Shown here: positions 1 to 8,081 of the stretch, piece after piece | Position numbering within the stretch: position 1 is the first letter of the stretch | How the letters are laid out: every line of letters begins with the position of its first letter | Source of the DNA: Paenibacillus chitinolyticus NBRC 15660 | GTDB taxonomy: Bacteria; Bacillota; Bacilli; Paenibacillales; NBRC-103111 | Direction of reading: 5' to 3' | Length of the DNA: 64,000 nucleotides | Assembly: GCF_000739915.1 (NCBI RefSeq) | Contig: NZ_BBJT01000010.1 | Coordinates: 62,001 to 126,000 of the forward strand | Translations under genes and position numbers: made by a program | Notes under the pieces: model-generated | The model's database searches: none | What the model was told of the DNA's origin: nothing | What the model saw: the letters and a program-made list of their open reading frames with translations, nothing else

Positions 1-435
1 TATGCGTTTCAGCAGATCGTAAATTTGAAAAATAATGAGCGTTCGCAGGCGGAGTGGAATCTCTCTACTGCCATCGGCAACCTGAATCACGAAGAAAGCT
101 CTCTTCAGGAGCTGATTCATCTCAAAAACGAAGCCCAGGAGAAAATGCTGGAAACATCCATGCGTCCGGTTTCCATGCTGGAGATTCGTCAGCTGCAGTC
201 TTATGTGGATCACATCGAGCATCTGATTGCGCGCAAACGTCACGACGTCTCCAAAGCCCAGCGCCATGTGAATCACAACAGGGACCTCCTGAACGACAAA
301 ATGGTCGATGAGAAAGTCTGGACGAAAGCGCGGGATAAAGCGTTGGAGCAGTTTACCGGTTTTGTTCTGAAAAAGGAACAAGAGGCACTGGACGAAATTG
401 CATCCAACCGGCATATCCGTTTGTCCTATCAGTAA
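1..435 (+). CDS. fliJ: Flagellar export chaperone FliJ, 5' end missing
   Basis: The frame is open from the first base and reads YAFQQIVNLKNNERSQ, the usual start of FliJ lacking only its first few residues, so the gene is cut by the window edge and the TTG at 25 is not its start. About 144 residues remain, close to the usual 147. The protein is almost wholly charged, helical and coiled-coil-like, as expected for the soluble FliJ stalk that links the FliI/FliH ATPase to the FlhA export gate. It is followed after 24 bases by ylxF, the same order as in the B. subtilis fla/che operon. Assignment rests on the N-terminal pattern and synteny. Confidence 0.88.
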   Translation, partial: YAFQQIVNLKNNERSQAEWNLSTAIGNLNHEESSLQELIHLKNEAQEKMLETSMRPVSMLEIRQLQSYVDHIEHLIARKRHDVSKAQRHVNHNRDLLNDKMVDEKVWTKARDKALEQFTGFVLKKEQEALDEIASNRHIRLSYQ

Positions 436-459
436 ACCCGCACGAAAGGAGGAGGCGTC

Positions 460-1362
460 ATGGAAGAAGCAGGCACAGAGTCGTCCTCGGGCGGTAAATT
501 GGAACGTTTTCTGGTCTGGTTTCTGATCCCGTTCGTGTTTACGGCCGTTCTTCTTGGTGTTCTTCTATCCGTTTTTGATTACGATGTGATGAAAACTGTC
601 CAGCGGACGCTGAACAAAATCCCGATCGTGGGGGAAATGATTCCCCTGCCGAAAGAGGATGCGCAAAGCGCTCCCGCAGCTAAAGGGACGGAAGAAGATG
701 CGGTAAAGACGAAAACCAAGGAAATCGAGCAGTTGAACAGCAAGGTGCAGGAGCTTAAAACAGAGCTGGATAAAGCGGATCAGACGAGTGCCCAGAAGGA
801 CAAAACGATTCTGGACCTCAAGCAGCAAAAGGCGGAGCTGGAAGATAAAGAGCTGGCCAAACAGGATGAAGAGTACGACAAGAAAGTACGGGAACTCGCT
901 TCGGTTTATGCGAAGATGATGCCGAGTAAGGCCGCTCAAATCATCCAAAACCTGAGTCCGCAGGAAACGATTCTCGTTCTGAATGCGATGAAAACAGACG
1001 AACGGGTAAAAGTGCTTGAAAAAATGGATCCGAAGAAAGCGGCGGACGCTTCGATCGCGCTCAAGGATCTGACAACTTCCCAGGATCAAAAAATCGCGGC
1101 ACTCCAGGATCGTCTCGTTCTCCAGCAAAAGCCGGATTCCGCGCAAAAGAAGATGACTTCGGCTGAGCTGAGCCAGACGTTCGCATCGATGGATGCGTCC
1201 AAAGCCGCGAAAGTGTTAACCGATATGTACGGGAAAAACTCGGCTCAGGTGTTAACCATCCTAAGGGAAATGGACACGAGCAAGCGTGCCGCATTGATGG
1301 GCGAAATCGCAGGCATCAGCAAGGAAACCGCGGCTTCCATTACCGGTAATCTAGTTCCATAA
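460..1362 (+). CDS. ylxF: YlxF-like membrane protein with MgtE-N-like domain
   Basis: A 300-residue protein. One N-terminal transmembrane helix lies at about residues 15-40, then a Lys/Glu-rich coiled coil at about 85-145. The C-terminal helical domain carries repeated KAAQIIQNLSPQE / KAAKVLTDM motifs resembling the MgtE N-terminal superhelix. This layout and the position between fliJ and fliK match B. subtilis YlxF, related to MotE-type stator chaperones. The start is ATG 460 with an AAAGGAGGAGG ribosome site. The likely role is a membrane-anchored helper of flagellar motor or export assembly; the precise function is inferred from the family only. Confidence 0.82.
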   Translation: MEEAGTESSSGGKLERFLVWFLIPFVFTAVLLGVLLSVFDYDVMKTVQRTLNKIPIVGEMIPLPKEDAQSAPAAKGTEEDAVKTKTKEIEQLNSKVQELKTELDKADQTSAQKDKTILDLKQQKAELEDKELAKQDEEYDKKVRELASVYAKMMPSKAAQIIQNLSPQETILVLNAMKTDERVKVLEKMDPKKAADASIALKDLTTSQDQKIAALQDRLVLQQKPDSAQKKMTSAELSQTFASMDASKAAKVLTDMYGKNSAQVLTILREMDTSKRAALMGEIAGISKETAASITGNLVP

Positions 1363-1392
1363 ATCATCCATGAAAGGAGGTGAAAATAGACA

Positions 1393-2790
1393 ATGGAAAT
1401 GCCAGTAGCAAGTACGACTCCATCCGCGCCGTCAGCAGGATCTACGGCGGTTAAAGCGGGAACGGCAAAGACTGCAGCACCGGCCGCAACGTCAGCGGGA
1501 AACGGCAAGGGCGATGCGGGAACTTTTCAACAGGTGATGAACGGCCAGCTTCAGAAGGAAGCGGGTGAGGAGAATGCCAGCCCCGTCGATTCCATCCTGG
1601 CCGGTCTGCTTCAAGTGATTCCTTTCCTCCCGGCGCCTGTCCAGGAAGCTCTGAGCGATATGGAAGGGCAAACGGGAACGGACGGAATGGCGGATCTTTT
1701 GCTCAGCAGTATTCAGAGCAGTCCGGAGCTGTTCAGCCAGTTGAGCCAGTCCGATGCCATGCAGCAGTGGGCAAACGATGCTTCAGCTTTGCTTCAACTG
1801 TTAAGCGGGACGCAGCAAACCGGATTACAGGCCATTCAGCTTGACAGCGGCGACGCTTCGCTGAAACTTCAGAAGACGATTTTGGATTTGACGGCCATGC
1901 TTAAGCAGCAGCCGGATCATCCGCTTTTGCAGCAGTTGTCCGCCGAATTTAAGCAGCTTGTAGAATCGGCGCTGCCGTCGCTTGTGAACCAACAGCAAGC
2001 AGATGCAGCCGGTAAAGCAGCGGCTAAAGCGGCCGAAATGGAATTGACGCTGCCTGCTAGTGCAACTGACAGCAACCCTGATGCCGCGGCGCCGGTGATG
2101 ACCGTCACAAAGACAGGAAGCGTCAAAGCTTCATTGGAATTGTTGGCTGCAAGAACCGGAGTCTGGAACTCGGTGAGACAAGCGGCTCATGAATCCGTTG
2201 AGGCGGTACAGACCTCCACTACCTCGGCATCCGAAAACGAGCCGGCAGCGAATGGTTTGACAGGACTTCAAGAAGGAATGAAAACAACTCTTCCGGAGCA
2301 GGCGGCCAAAGCGGCAGCTCCAACGATTTCAGCTCAAAATTTCGCTCAAGAACTAAGTCAGTTCATGGTGAAGCGCATGAGTCTGAAAATGGGGAACGGT
2401 TTCTCGGAAGCAAAACTTTCGCTCCGTCCGCAGCATTTGGGAACCATTGATGTGGTCCTTACGATGCAAAATGGGCAATTGGTTGCCCAGTTTACAGCGG
2501 ATACGGCACTGGGAAAAGAGCTTCTCGAAAGCCAACTCGCACATTTGAGACAATCTCTACACAGTCAAGGCGTTCAGGTAGACAAGATGGAAGTCGGCCA
2601 AAACACCATGTCCTCCACAATGTTCCAAGATTCCAGACAACAGCAGTCTTCGCAGCAGTTTCTTCAGCAGCGCGGCGGCGGAAGCAATCAAGGCAATTCG
2701 GAAGAGCTTACGGAATGGAACGAAGAGTTGAAAATTTTGGAGGAAACAAGAAAAGCGGCTTTAGGAAATTCCTTCGAAACCTCGGCTTGA
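1393..2790 (+). CDS. fliK: Flagellar hook-length control protein FliK
   Basis: 465 residues. The first roughly 300 are low-complexity Ala/Gln/Ser-rich, as in the molecular-ruler part of FliK. The C-terminal Flg_hook domain at about 315-410 is well conserved, with motifs LSLRPQHLGTIDVVL, LVAQFTADT and LRQSLHSQGVQVDKMEV. A Gln/Gly-rich tail follows. FliK is exported through the flagellar type III apparatus, measures hook length and switches FlhB substrate specificity. The start ATG 1393 has a strong AAAGGAGGTG site. Identity is certain from the C-terminal domain and its location just before flgD. Confidence 0.93.
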   Translation: MEMPVASTTPSAPSAGSTAVKAGTAKTAAPAATSAGNGKGDAGTFQQVMNGQLQKEAGEENASPVDSILAGLLQVIPFLPAPVQEALSDMEGQTGTDGMADLLLSSIQSSPELFSQLSQSDAMQQWANDASALLQLLSGTQQTGLQAIQLDSGDASLKLQKTILDLTAMLKQQPDHPLLQQLSAEFKQLVESALPSLVNQQQADAAGKAAAKAAEMELTLPASATDSNPDAAAPVMTVTKTGSVKASLELLAARTGVWNSVRQAAHESVEAVQTSTTSASENEPAANGLTGLQEGMKTTLPEQAAKAAAPTISAQNFAQELSQFMVKRMSLKMGNGFSEAKLSLRPQHLGTIDVVLTMQNGQLVAQFTADTALGKELLESQLAHLRQSLHSQGVQVDKMEVGQNTMSSTMFQDSRQQQSSQQFLQQRGGGSNQGNSEELTEWNEELKILEETRKAALGNSFETSA

Positions 2791-2834
2791 TCAAGACTGA
2801 AATGACAGACTCAGCTTAGATAGGAGGTGCAGCA

Positions 2835-3296
2835 ATGGCAGAACTTTGGGGAGATTTGACCAAAACGGGCTCTACGACGAACACGGCAAGCGCAGCTTCG
2901 AAAGCCAAAGACAAGAAGGACGGCTCGATTCTCGGCAAAGATGACTTTCTTAAAATTCTGATCACCCAGCTTCAAAATCAGGATCCTATGCAGCCTATGC
3001 AGGATAAAGAATTTGTGGCGCAAATGGCCCAATTCACTTCGGTCGAGCAGTTGTCAAACATGGCTTCCGAAATGAAATTGCTCCGGTCTTCGCTCGGATT
3101 CACTTCGAGTCTGATCGGGAAGGACATCAGTTGGATGGGCAAAACGGACAGCGGAGAAACGGTGATGTCGAATGGAGTCGTCGAATCCATAATCGTCCGG
3201 GACGGTGTACAGTACGCGACGGTCGGCGGGAAAGAAGTCAAGCTGGAGGAAGTCCTCAAAATTGAGAATCAGAAGCCGGCGGTTCCTGCACCATGA
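2835..3296 (+). CDS. flgD: Flagellar hook-capping scaffold FlgD
   Basis: 153 residues, the short Firmicute form. After a polar N terminus comes the family hallmark, FLKILITQLQNQDPMQPM then QMAQFTSVEQLSNM (about residues 37-75). The C-terminal part is only a short Tudor-like segment, without the large FnIII domain of enterobacterial FlgD. FlgD caps the growing hook and directs FlgE polymerisation. The ribosome site AGGAGGTG precedes ATG 2835. The stop codon overlaps the next start by 4 bases, so the two are translationally coupled. Confidence 0.93.
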   Translation: MAELWGDLTKTGSTTNTASAASKAKDKKDGSILGKDDFLKILITQLQNQDPMQPMQDKEFVAQMAQFTSVEQLSNMASEMKLLRSSLGFTSSLIGKDISWMGKTDSGETVMSNGVVESIIVRDGVQYATVGGKEVKLEEVLKIENQKPAVPAP

Positions 3297-3667
3297 CCGA
3301 ACGTATAACGGTAGGAAGACTATATCCCACTCCTCCGGCACCTCTTCAGCGAAACGGCGGAGCCAGACCGGCTGCCGGACGCTCCGAATTCGATCAGCTC
3401 CTGCAAAGCGAACTGGTCAAGTTCAGTCATCATGCGGAAACCCGGTTGAAACAACGGGGGATTCAAATCGACAACGAGCAGTTGGCTAAGCTTGAAAACG
3501 CCATCGACAAAGCGGCCGCCAAGGGTGCCAAAGATACATTGATGGTGCTGGGTGGAACGGCCCTTATCGTGAACGTCCCGAACCGGACGGTGATCACGGC
3601 TCTGGACGGAGCCAAGCTGCAGGATCAGGTTTTTACGCAAATAGACAGTGCAGTCATCATTTCATAG
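3293..3667 (+). CDS. TIGR02530-type flagellar operon protein
   Basis: 124 residues, starting at an ATGA overlap with flgD. The body contains FSHHAETRLKQRGI, then EQLAKLENAIDKAAAKGAKD and a C-terminal VNVPNRTVITAL...IDSAVII segment. This is the pattern of the small flagellar-operon family TIGR02530 found between flgD and flgE in many Firmicutes. No membrane segment or signal peptide is visible. The position suggests a role in hook assembly, but the function is not established. The assignment rests on remembered family features plus position. Confidence 0.75.
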   Translation: MTERITVGRLYPTPPAPLQRNGGARPAAGRSEFDQLLQSELVKFSHHAETRLKQRGIQIDNEQLAKLENAIDKAAAKGAKDTLMVLGGTALIVNVPNRTVITALDGAKLQDQVFTQIDSAVIIS

Positions 3668-3787
3668 AAACATTACCGAACAAAGCGGGCTGGACCCAAC
3701 AGGAGGCCCTGATAGCTGCGGACCGATAGAAGCGGCTTTAAAGGAAGATGCCCACCCAGGCGGGCGACATAAGAGGAGGAACGACAA
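3668..3787 (+). other. 120-base gap before flgE
   Basis: This is the largest gap in the first 20 kb of the operon. It has no open frame with a ribosome site apart from the flgE site AAGAGGAGGAA at its 3' end. It contains GC-rich complementary patches (GGGC..GGCCC near 3690-3710 and CCCACC..GGCGGG near 3750-3765) that could fold as short hairpins. No U-tract follows them, so it is not an obvious terminator. It may be a processing site or translation-control leader for the highly expressed hook gene. Confidence 0.35.
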
Positions 3788-4618
3788 ATGTTAAGATCCA
3801 TGTACTCCGGTATTTCGGGCATGCGCGGTTTTCAGACGAAGCTCGATGTGATCGGCAATAACATTTCCAACGTGAATACGGTAGGCTTCAAAAAAGGCCG
3901 CGTCATGTTCCAGGACATTCTGAGCCAGACGGTAGCTGGAGAAACAGCCCCGACGTCTACGACGCAAGGGGGAATCAACTCGAAGCAAATCGGTCTCGGT
4001 GTAGGTACTGCTGCGATTGACACTGTGCATACGGGCGGAAGTGCTATGACAACAAACGTTCCTACTGACCTAAGAATTGATGGTAATGGATTCTTTGGAG
4101 TAACTCAGAACGGACAAGACCCACTATATTTGACACGAGCTGGGAACTTTTATGTCGATGGGGACAATTATATCGTGAACCCGGATGGTATGTACTTGAT
4201 GTCAACAGATTCCGAGCCTATCCAACTTGATGCTAACGCCACTAAATTTTCAATTTCTCAAGATGGAACGGTGATGCAGGTCATAGGAGGAGTTCCAACT
4301 CCTTCAGATTATAAAGTGGCAGTTGTAAAAGTGGCCAATCCGGCTGGTTTGAATAAAGCTGGTGGTAATCTTTACGAATATACTCCTAATGCTGATGTGA
4401 ATAACACAATTGATGTCGCCTATCTTTCGAACGCATTGCCCGCTGACCCGGTCACCGGCACAGGCTCCATCATCGCCGGACAGCTTGAAATGTCCAACGT
4501 GGATCTGACCGAGGAGTTTTCCGAAATGATCGTTTCCCAGCGTGGTTTCCAGGCGAACTCCCGGATTATCACCACGTCGGATGAAATTTTGCAAGAGATC
4601 GTTAACCTGAAACGCTAA
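3788..4618 (+). CDS. flgE: Flagellar hook protein FlgE
   Basis: 276 residues, the compact hook protein of Bacillus type (often annotated FlgG-like in that group). The N terminus MLRSMYSGISGMRGFQTKLD with IGNNISNVNTVGFKKGR and the C terminus SQRGFQANSRIITTSDEIL are the conserved rod/hook D0 helices. The central part (about residues 85-216) is the surface-exposed domain. That part of the gene is much more AT-rich than its flanks (see the mosaic entry). FlgE polymerises into the hook joining rod and filament. The start is ATG 3788 with an AGAGGAGGA site. Confidence 0.93.
   Translation: MLRSMYSGISGMRGFQTKLDVIGNNISNVNTVGFKKGRVMFQDILSQTVAGETAPTSTTQGGINSKQIGLGVGTAAIDTVHTGGSAMTTNVPTDLRIDGNGFFGVTQNGQDPLYLTRAGNFYVDGDNYIVNPDGMYLMSTDSEPIQLDANATKFSISQDGTVMQVIGGVPTPSDYKVAVVKVANPAGLNKAGGNLYEYTPNADVNNTIDVAYLSNALPADPVTGTGSIIAGQLEMSNVDLTEEFSEMIVSQRGFQANSRIITTSDEILQEIVNLKR
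4040..4440 (+). other. Low-GC mosaic segment inside flgE
   Basis: By hand count, bases 4081-4440 are 152/360 G+C (42%). The flgE 5' part at 3841-4020 is 94/180 (52%) and the 3' part at 4441-4560 is 69/120 (58%). Codons in the segment prefer A/T third positions (for example CCT, ACT, GAT, AAT), unlike the flanks. The segment coincides with the exposed domain, while both conserved terminal helices keep native composition. It may have been replaced by recombination with a foreign allele; relaxed codon selection on a fast-evolving surface domain is the alternative. Confidence 0.65.
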
Positions 4619-4680
4619 TAATAGGCAAAGGTAAAAGGTAAGGGGGCCTGGTCCCCCTCCTGGAACCTATGGAGGGAACC

Positions 4681-4902
4681 ATGGTACGTTTGACCCGGAT
4701 GAATGGCAAACCGCTAGTGATCAACGCGCTTATGATTGAAATGATGGAAGAAACACCGGACACCGTGATTACTTTGATTAATGGAAAAAAAATTATGGTC
4801 CTTGAACAAGAGGCAGTGGTCACAGAGATGGTGGAACAATTCTTGAAACGGATCGGTGCGGTTCAAGCAACGATCAAGTCGGCGAATACGGAGGGCTTGT
4901 AG
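4681..4902 (+). CDS. flbD: FlbD/SwrD family motility protein
   Basis: 73 residues reading MVRLTRMNGKPLVINAL, then an acidic stretch and the core TVITLINGKKIMVLE, typical of the small FlbD family. The B. subtilis homologue SwrD sits at this same place and is known to raise flagellar motor power. An in-frame ATG lies at 4669, but GGAGGG sits directly before ATG 4681 and the family starts with M-(I/V)-RLTR, so 4681 is chosen. The stop overlaps the fliL GTG by one base. It is a soluble protein of unknown biochemical activity. Confidence 0.88.
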   Translation: MVRLTRMNGKPLVINALMIEMMEETPDTVITLINGKKIMVLEQEAVVTEMVEQFLKRIGAVQATIKSANTEGL

Positions 4903-5345
4903 TGCTTAAAAATCGATTTTTTCTGATGCTGGTTTCCATTCTTGTCGCCATCACATTGGTTCTGACGGCTGCATTTGTGTTATGGACGGTTATGGACAAT
5001 AAACCGGAGGCCGGTGCGGAAAAGACGCAGACTTCGGCAGAGATCAAAGAAAACACCGTCATTATGAAAGACATTACGACAAATCTGGCCAGTCAGGGCA
5101 GTTTCGTTAAAATCAGTCTGGCATTTGAGCTGGAAAACAAAAAAGCAAAAACGGATTTCGAAAATCTGATTGATTCCCGCATCAAAGGAACAATCATCCG
5201 GACTCTTTCTGACATGAATTCCGATCAGATTTCAGGCAGCAAAGGGCAGGATAACTTGACCAACACGCTGATCAGCAAGCTTAATCCGCTTCTTAATGAA
5301 GGAAAAATAAGGCGCATAAATATTACCGACATTGTACTTGAGTAG
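4902..5345 (+). CDS. fliL: Flagellar basal body-associated protein FliL
   Basis: 147 residues with GTG start. One N-terminal membrane helix (about residues 6-28, LMLVSILVAITLVLTAAFVLW) is followed by an extracytoplasmic domain. That domain has the FliL pattern FVKISLAFELENKKAKTDF, IKGTIIRTLSDMNSDQISG and a C-terminal INITDIVLE. FliL surrounds the stator/basal body and supports torque and stator engagement. The start overlaps the flbD stop, so it is coupled to the gene before. Family identification is secure. Confidence 0.92.
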   Translation: MLKNRFFLMLVSILVAITLVLTAAFVLWTVMDNKPEAGAEKTQTSAEIKENTVIMKDITTNLASQGSFVKISLAFELENKKAKTDFENLIDSRIKGTIIRTLSDMNSDQISGSKGQDNLTNTLISKLNPLLNEGKIRRINITDIVLE

Positions 5346-5386
5346 CCTTTTACATAGATCGGATACGCACAAAGGGGGTGACTCTT

Positions 5387-6385
5387 ATGGTTGATGTTAT
5401 GTCACAGAATGAAATCGACGCTCTTCTGGCAGCTCTCTCTTCCGGTGAAATGGACGCAGAGGAACTCAAGAAAGAAGATACGCAGCGAAAAGTTCGATTG
5501 TATGATTTCAAACGGGCCGTACGCTTTTCCAAAGATCATATCCGGAGCTTAACGCGGATTCATGAGAACTTTGCCCGGTACTTGACGACTTATTTCTCGG
5601 CACAGCTAAGAACGTTTGTCCAGATTAATGTCGTTCAGGTCGAACAACTTCCTTATGATGAGTTTATCCGCTCGATTCCCAAAATGACGATCTTGAACAT
5701 TTTTGAAGCAGAGCCATTAGAGGGAAGGATGGTTTTGGAAGTTCATCCGAACGTGGCGTACGCGATGCTGGACAGGCTTCTGGGCGGTGTCGGCGTGTCT
5801 CCGCAGAAAATCGCGGCTTTGACCGAGATCGAGACGATCGTCATGGAGCGAATTTTCAGCCGGGCGTTTGAGAGCCTCCAGGAAGCATGGAAAACGATCA
5901 TTGATCTGTCTCCACGGCTCGAAGCTCTTGAAACGAATCCGCAATTTATGCAGATCGTTTCTCCCAATGAAACCATTGCCCTGATTTCGTTAAGCACCAA
6001 AATCGGCGACACGACCGGGATGATCAACCTTTGTATCCCGCATGTCGTTATCGAGCCGATTATGCCCCGTCTGTCGGTGCACCACTGGTTTGTATCCCAG
6101 AAAAAAAGCCGAGCTCCCGAGGAAGTCGAGATTTTGCAGGACAGGCTGACTCAGGCCAAACTTCCCATTATCGCGGAGCTGGGAGAATCGCAAATCACGA
6201 TTCACGAGTTTCTGAATCTGCAGCCCGGGGATGTCATTACACTCAACAAGCCGGTAAACGAGCCTCTGAACATCAAAGTCGGTGAGAAGCTTAAATTTAC
6301 AGGCAGCGCAGGTACAACCAAGAGCAAAATGGCCGTTCAGATCGGCGAAATTGTAAACGAAGGAGCAGAAGTACATGACGAGTAA
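5387..6385 (+). CDS. fliM: Flagellar motor switch protein FliM
   Basis: 332 residues. The N terminus carries the CheY-P binding peptide LSQNEIDALL-like (here MSQNEIDALLAAL). The CheC-like middle domain follows (FARYLTTYFSAQLRTFVQI, MLDRLLGGVG). The C-terminal SpoA domain (about 250-325) reads LGESQITIHEFLNLQPGDVI. FliM is the C-ring protein that sets motor direction on CheY-P binding. An upstream in-frame GTG at 5378 lies within the AAAGGGGGTG ribosome site, so ATG 5387 is the start. The 3' end overlaps fliY by 11 bases. Confidence 0.95.
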   Translation: MVDVMSQNEIDALLAALSSGEMDAEELKKEDTQRKVRLYDFKRAVRFSKDHIRSLTRIHENFARYLTTYFSAQLRTFVQINVVQVEQLPYDEFIRSIPKMTILNIFEAEPLEGRMVLEVHPNVAYAMLDRLLGGVGVSPQKIAALTEIETIVMERIFSRAFESLQEAWKTIIDLSPRLEALETNPQFMQIVSPNETIALISLSTKIGDTTGMINLCIPHVVIEPIMPRLSVHHWFVSQKKSRAPEEVEILQDRLTQAKLPIIAELGESQITIHEFLNLQPGDVITLNKPVNEPLNIKVGEKLKFTGSAGTTKSKMAVQIGEIVNEGAEVHDE

Positions 6386-7658
6386 AGATTATTTGTCGCA
6401 GGAGGAAATAGACGCGCTATTGAAGCAGGCGGTTGATGAGCGTTCCGACGATAATCCATCTTCTTCTCATTCTTCGAATATCGATGATTACTTATCTTCG
6501 CTGGAGCAGGATGCTCTGGGGGAGATCGGCAACATCACGTTCGGAAGCGCAGCGACCGCACTATCCACTCTGCTCGGTAAGAAAGTGGACATTACGACAC
6601 CTAAAGTATCGTGCATTCCGCGCGTACAATTGGTCAACGAGTTTCCCCAACCGCACGTTGCCGTTCATGTCAATTATGTAGACGGCTTCGACGGCATCAA
6701 TCTGCTCGTGATCAAGACTCGCGACGCTCAAGTCATTGCCGACCTGATGATGGGTGGAGACGGCCATGTGGAGGGCGACGAGCTGTCCGAAATTCACGTC
6801 AGCGCCGTTCAGGAAGCGATGAATCAGATGATGGGTTCGTCCGCGACTTCGATGTCCACGATATTCAACCGGTTCGTGAATATCTCTCCTCCGGGAATAG
6901 ATATTTTGAATCTGTCGAATGGAGAAGGAAAACTGCCGAACGAAGACGTATTTATAAAGATATCCTTTAGACTGACTATCGGGGACCTAATCGATTCGAC
7001 CATCATGCAGCTTCTTCCCGTCGATTTCTCCAAAGAAATGGTACACATTCTGATGGGCGGGGGTTCCGAAGAGGTTTACGAAGAAGCGGCGGCCGCAGTC
7101 AGCGAAGAAGTTCCGCCTGCTGGCACGGGCCAGGTGCAAGCGGACACGAACGCTCACGCTTATCAGCAGCCGGTTCCGGAACCGCCTTATACAAACCCGG
7201 CAGAAGCACCGTACACGAATCCTTCGATGGGGGGCAACCCGATGCCTATGAATCAACCGCCTGCACAACAGTCATACGCGCAGCAGCCGATGAATCATGC
7301 ACCACAGGGAGGAAATTACGGAGGAATGAACAGGAATGTAAACGTACAACCGGTACAGTTCTCCAATCTTCAGCAGGGAGGATACAACCAGGCAGACGAC
7401 ACGAACCTGAATCTTCTGCTGGATATTCCTTTGAAAGTAACGGTCGAGCTAGGAAGAACGCAGAAAGTGATCAAGGATATCCTGGAGCTTTCGCAAGGTT
7501 CGATCATCGAGCTGGATAAATTGGCCGGTGAACCGGTAGATATTCTGGTTAACAACAAACTGATCGCCAAGGGAGAAGTTGTCGTTATTGATGAGAACTT
7601 CGGCGTTCGCGTCACCGATATCGTCAGTCAGTGGGATCGCATTCAAAAAATACAATAA
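6375..7658 (+). CDS. fliY: Flagellar switch protein and CheY-P phosphatase FliY
   Basis: 427 residues with three parts. An N-terminal CheY-binding peptide reads LSQEEIDALLKQ. A CheC-type phosphatase domain (about 35-215) has two active-site helices, LGEIGNITFGSAATALS and VQEAMNQMMGSSATS. A Pro/Gln/Asn-rich linker (about 230-335) leads to a FliN/SpoA domain (about 340-425, LLLDIPLKVTVELGRTQ). It replaces FliN in the Firmicute C-ring and dephosphorylates CheY-P at the motor. ATG 6375 overlaps the fliM end. The linker is compositionally simple and probably variable between strains. Confidence 0.95.
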   Translation: MTSKDYLSQEEIDALLKQAVDERSDDNPSSSHSSNIDDYLSSLEQDALGEIGNITFGSAATALSTLLGKKVDITTPKVSCIPRVQLVNEFPQPHVAVHVNYVDGFDGINLLVIKTRDAQVIADLMMGGDGHVEGDELSEIHVSAVQEAMNQMMGSSATSMSTIFNRFVNISPPGIDILNLSNGEGKLPNEDVFIKISFRLTIGDLIDSTIMQLLPVDFSKEMVHILMGGGSEEVYEEAAAAVSEEVPPAGTGQVQADTNAHAYQQPVPEPPYTNPAEAPYTNPSMGGNPMPMNQPPAQQSYAQQPMNHAPQGGNYGGMNRNVNVQPVQFSNLQQGGYNQADDTNLNLLLDIPLKVTVELGRTQKVIKDILELSQGSIIELDKLAGEPVDILVNNKLIAKGEVVVIDENFGVRVTDIVSQWDRIQKIQ

Positions 7659-7684
7659 CTATCTTTTGGGAGGATTATTTTATC

Positions 7685-8047
7685 ATGGGGAACAGAATTT
7701 TGATCGTAGACGATGCAGCATTTATGAGAATGATGATTCGCGATATTTTGACGAAGAACGGGTATGAGGTTGTCGGCGAAGGAAACGACGGCGTGCAAGC
7801 CGTAGAGAAATTCAAAGAGCTGCGTCCTGACCTCGTAACGATGGATATCACCATGCCGGAGATGGATGGAATCAATGCACTGAAAGAGATCAAAAAGATT
7901 GATCCTAATGCCAAGGTTATCATGTGCTCGGCGATGGGACAGCAGGCGATGGTCATCGATGCGATCCAAGCCGGCGCCAAAGACTTTATCGTGAAACCTT
8001 TCCAAGCGGACCGTGTTATCGAAGCCATTAAGAAAACAATGGGCTAA
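7685..8047 (+). CDS. cheY: Chemotaxis response regulator CheY
   Basis: 120 residues, a stand-alone receiver domain. The acidic pair D9-D10, phosphoacceptor D54 (VTMDITMPEMDG), S82 and K104 (IVKPF) are all present. In this phylum CheY-P binds FliM/FliY and promotes counter-clockwise rotation. The open frame extends upstream to 7631, but GGGAGG at about 7667 and the conserved MGNRILIVDDA start place translation at ATG 7685. It is encoded next to its targets fliM and fliY and away from cheA, as in B. subtilis. Confidence 0.95.
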   Translation: MGNRILIVDDAAFMRMMIRDILTKNGYEVVGEGNDGVQAVEKFKELRPDLVTMDITMPEMDGINALKEIKKIDPNAKVIMCSAMGQQAMVIDAIQAGAKDFIVKPFQADRVIEAIKKTMG

Positions 8048-8081
8048 GCGTAAGCTTTTAATAAGGAAAGGAATGTGAAGC

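Noticed and set aside
3668-3787. c-di-GMP riboswitch before flgE
   Set aside because: The conserved core motifs of either c-di-GMP class were not seen; only generic GC-rich complementarity is present.
5378-5386. GTG 5378 as the fliM start
   Set aside because: It lies within the AAAGGGGGTG ribosome site, which serves ATG 5387.
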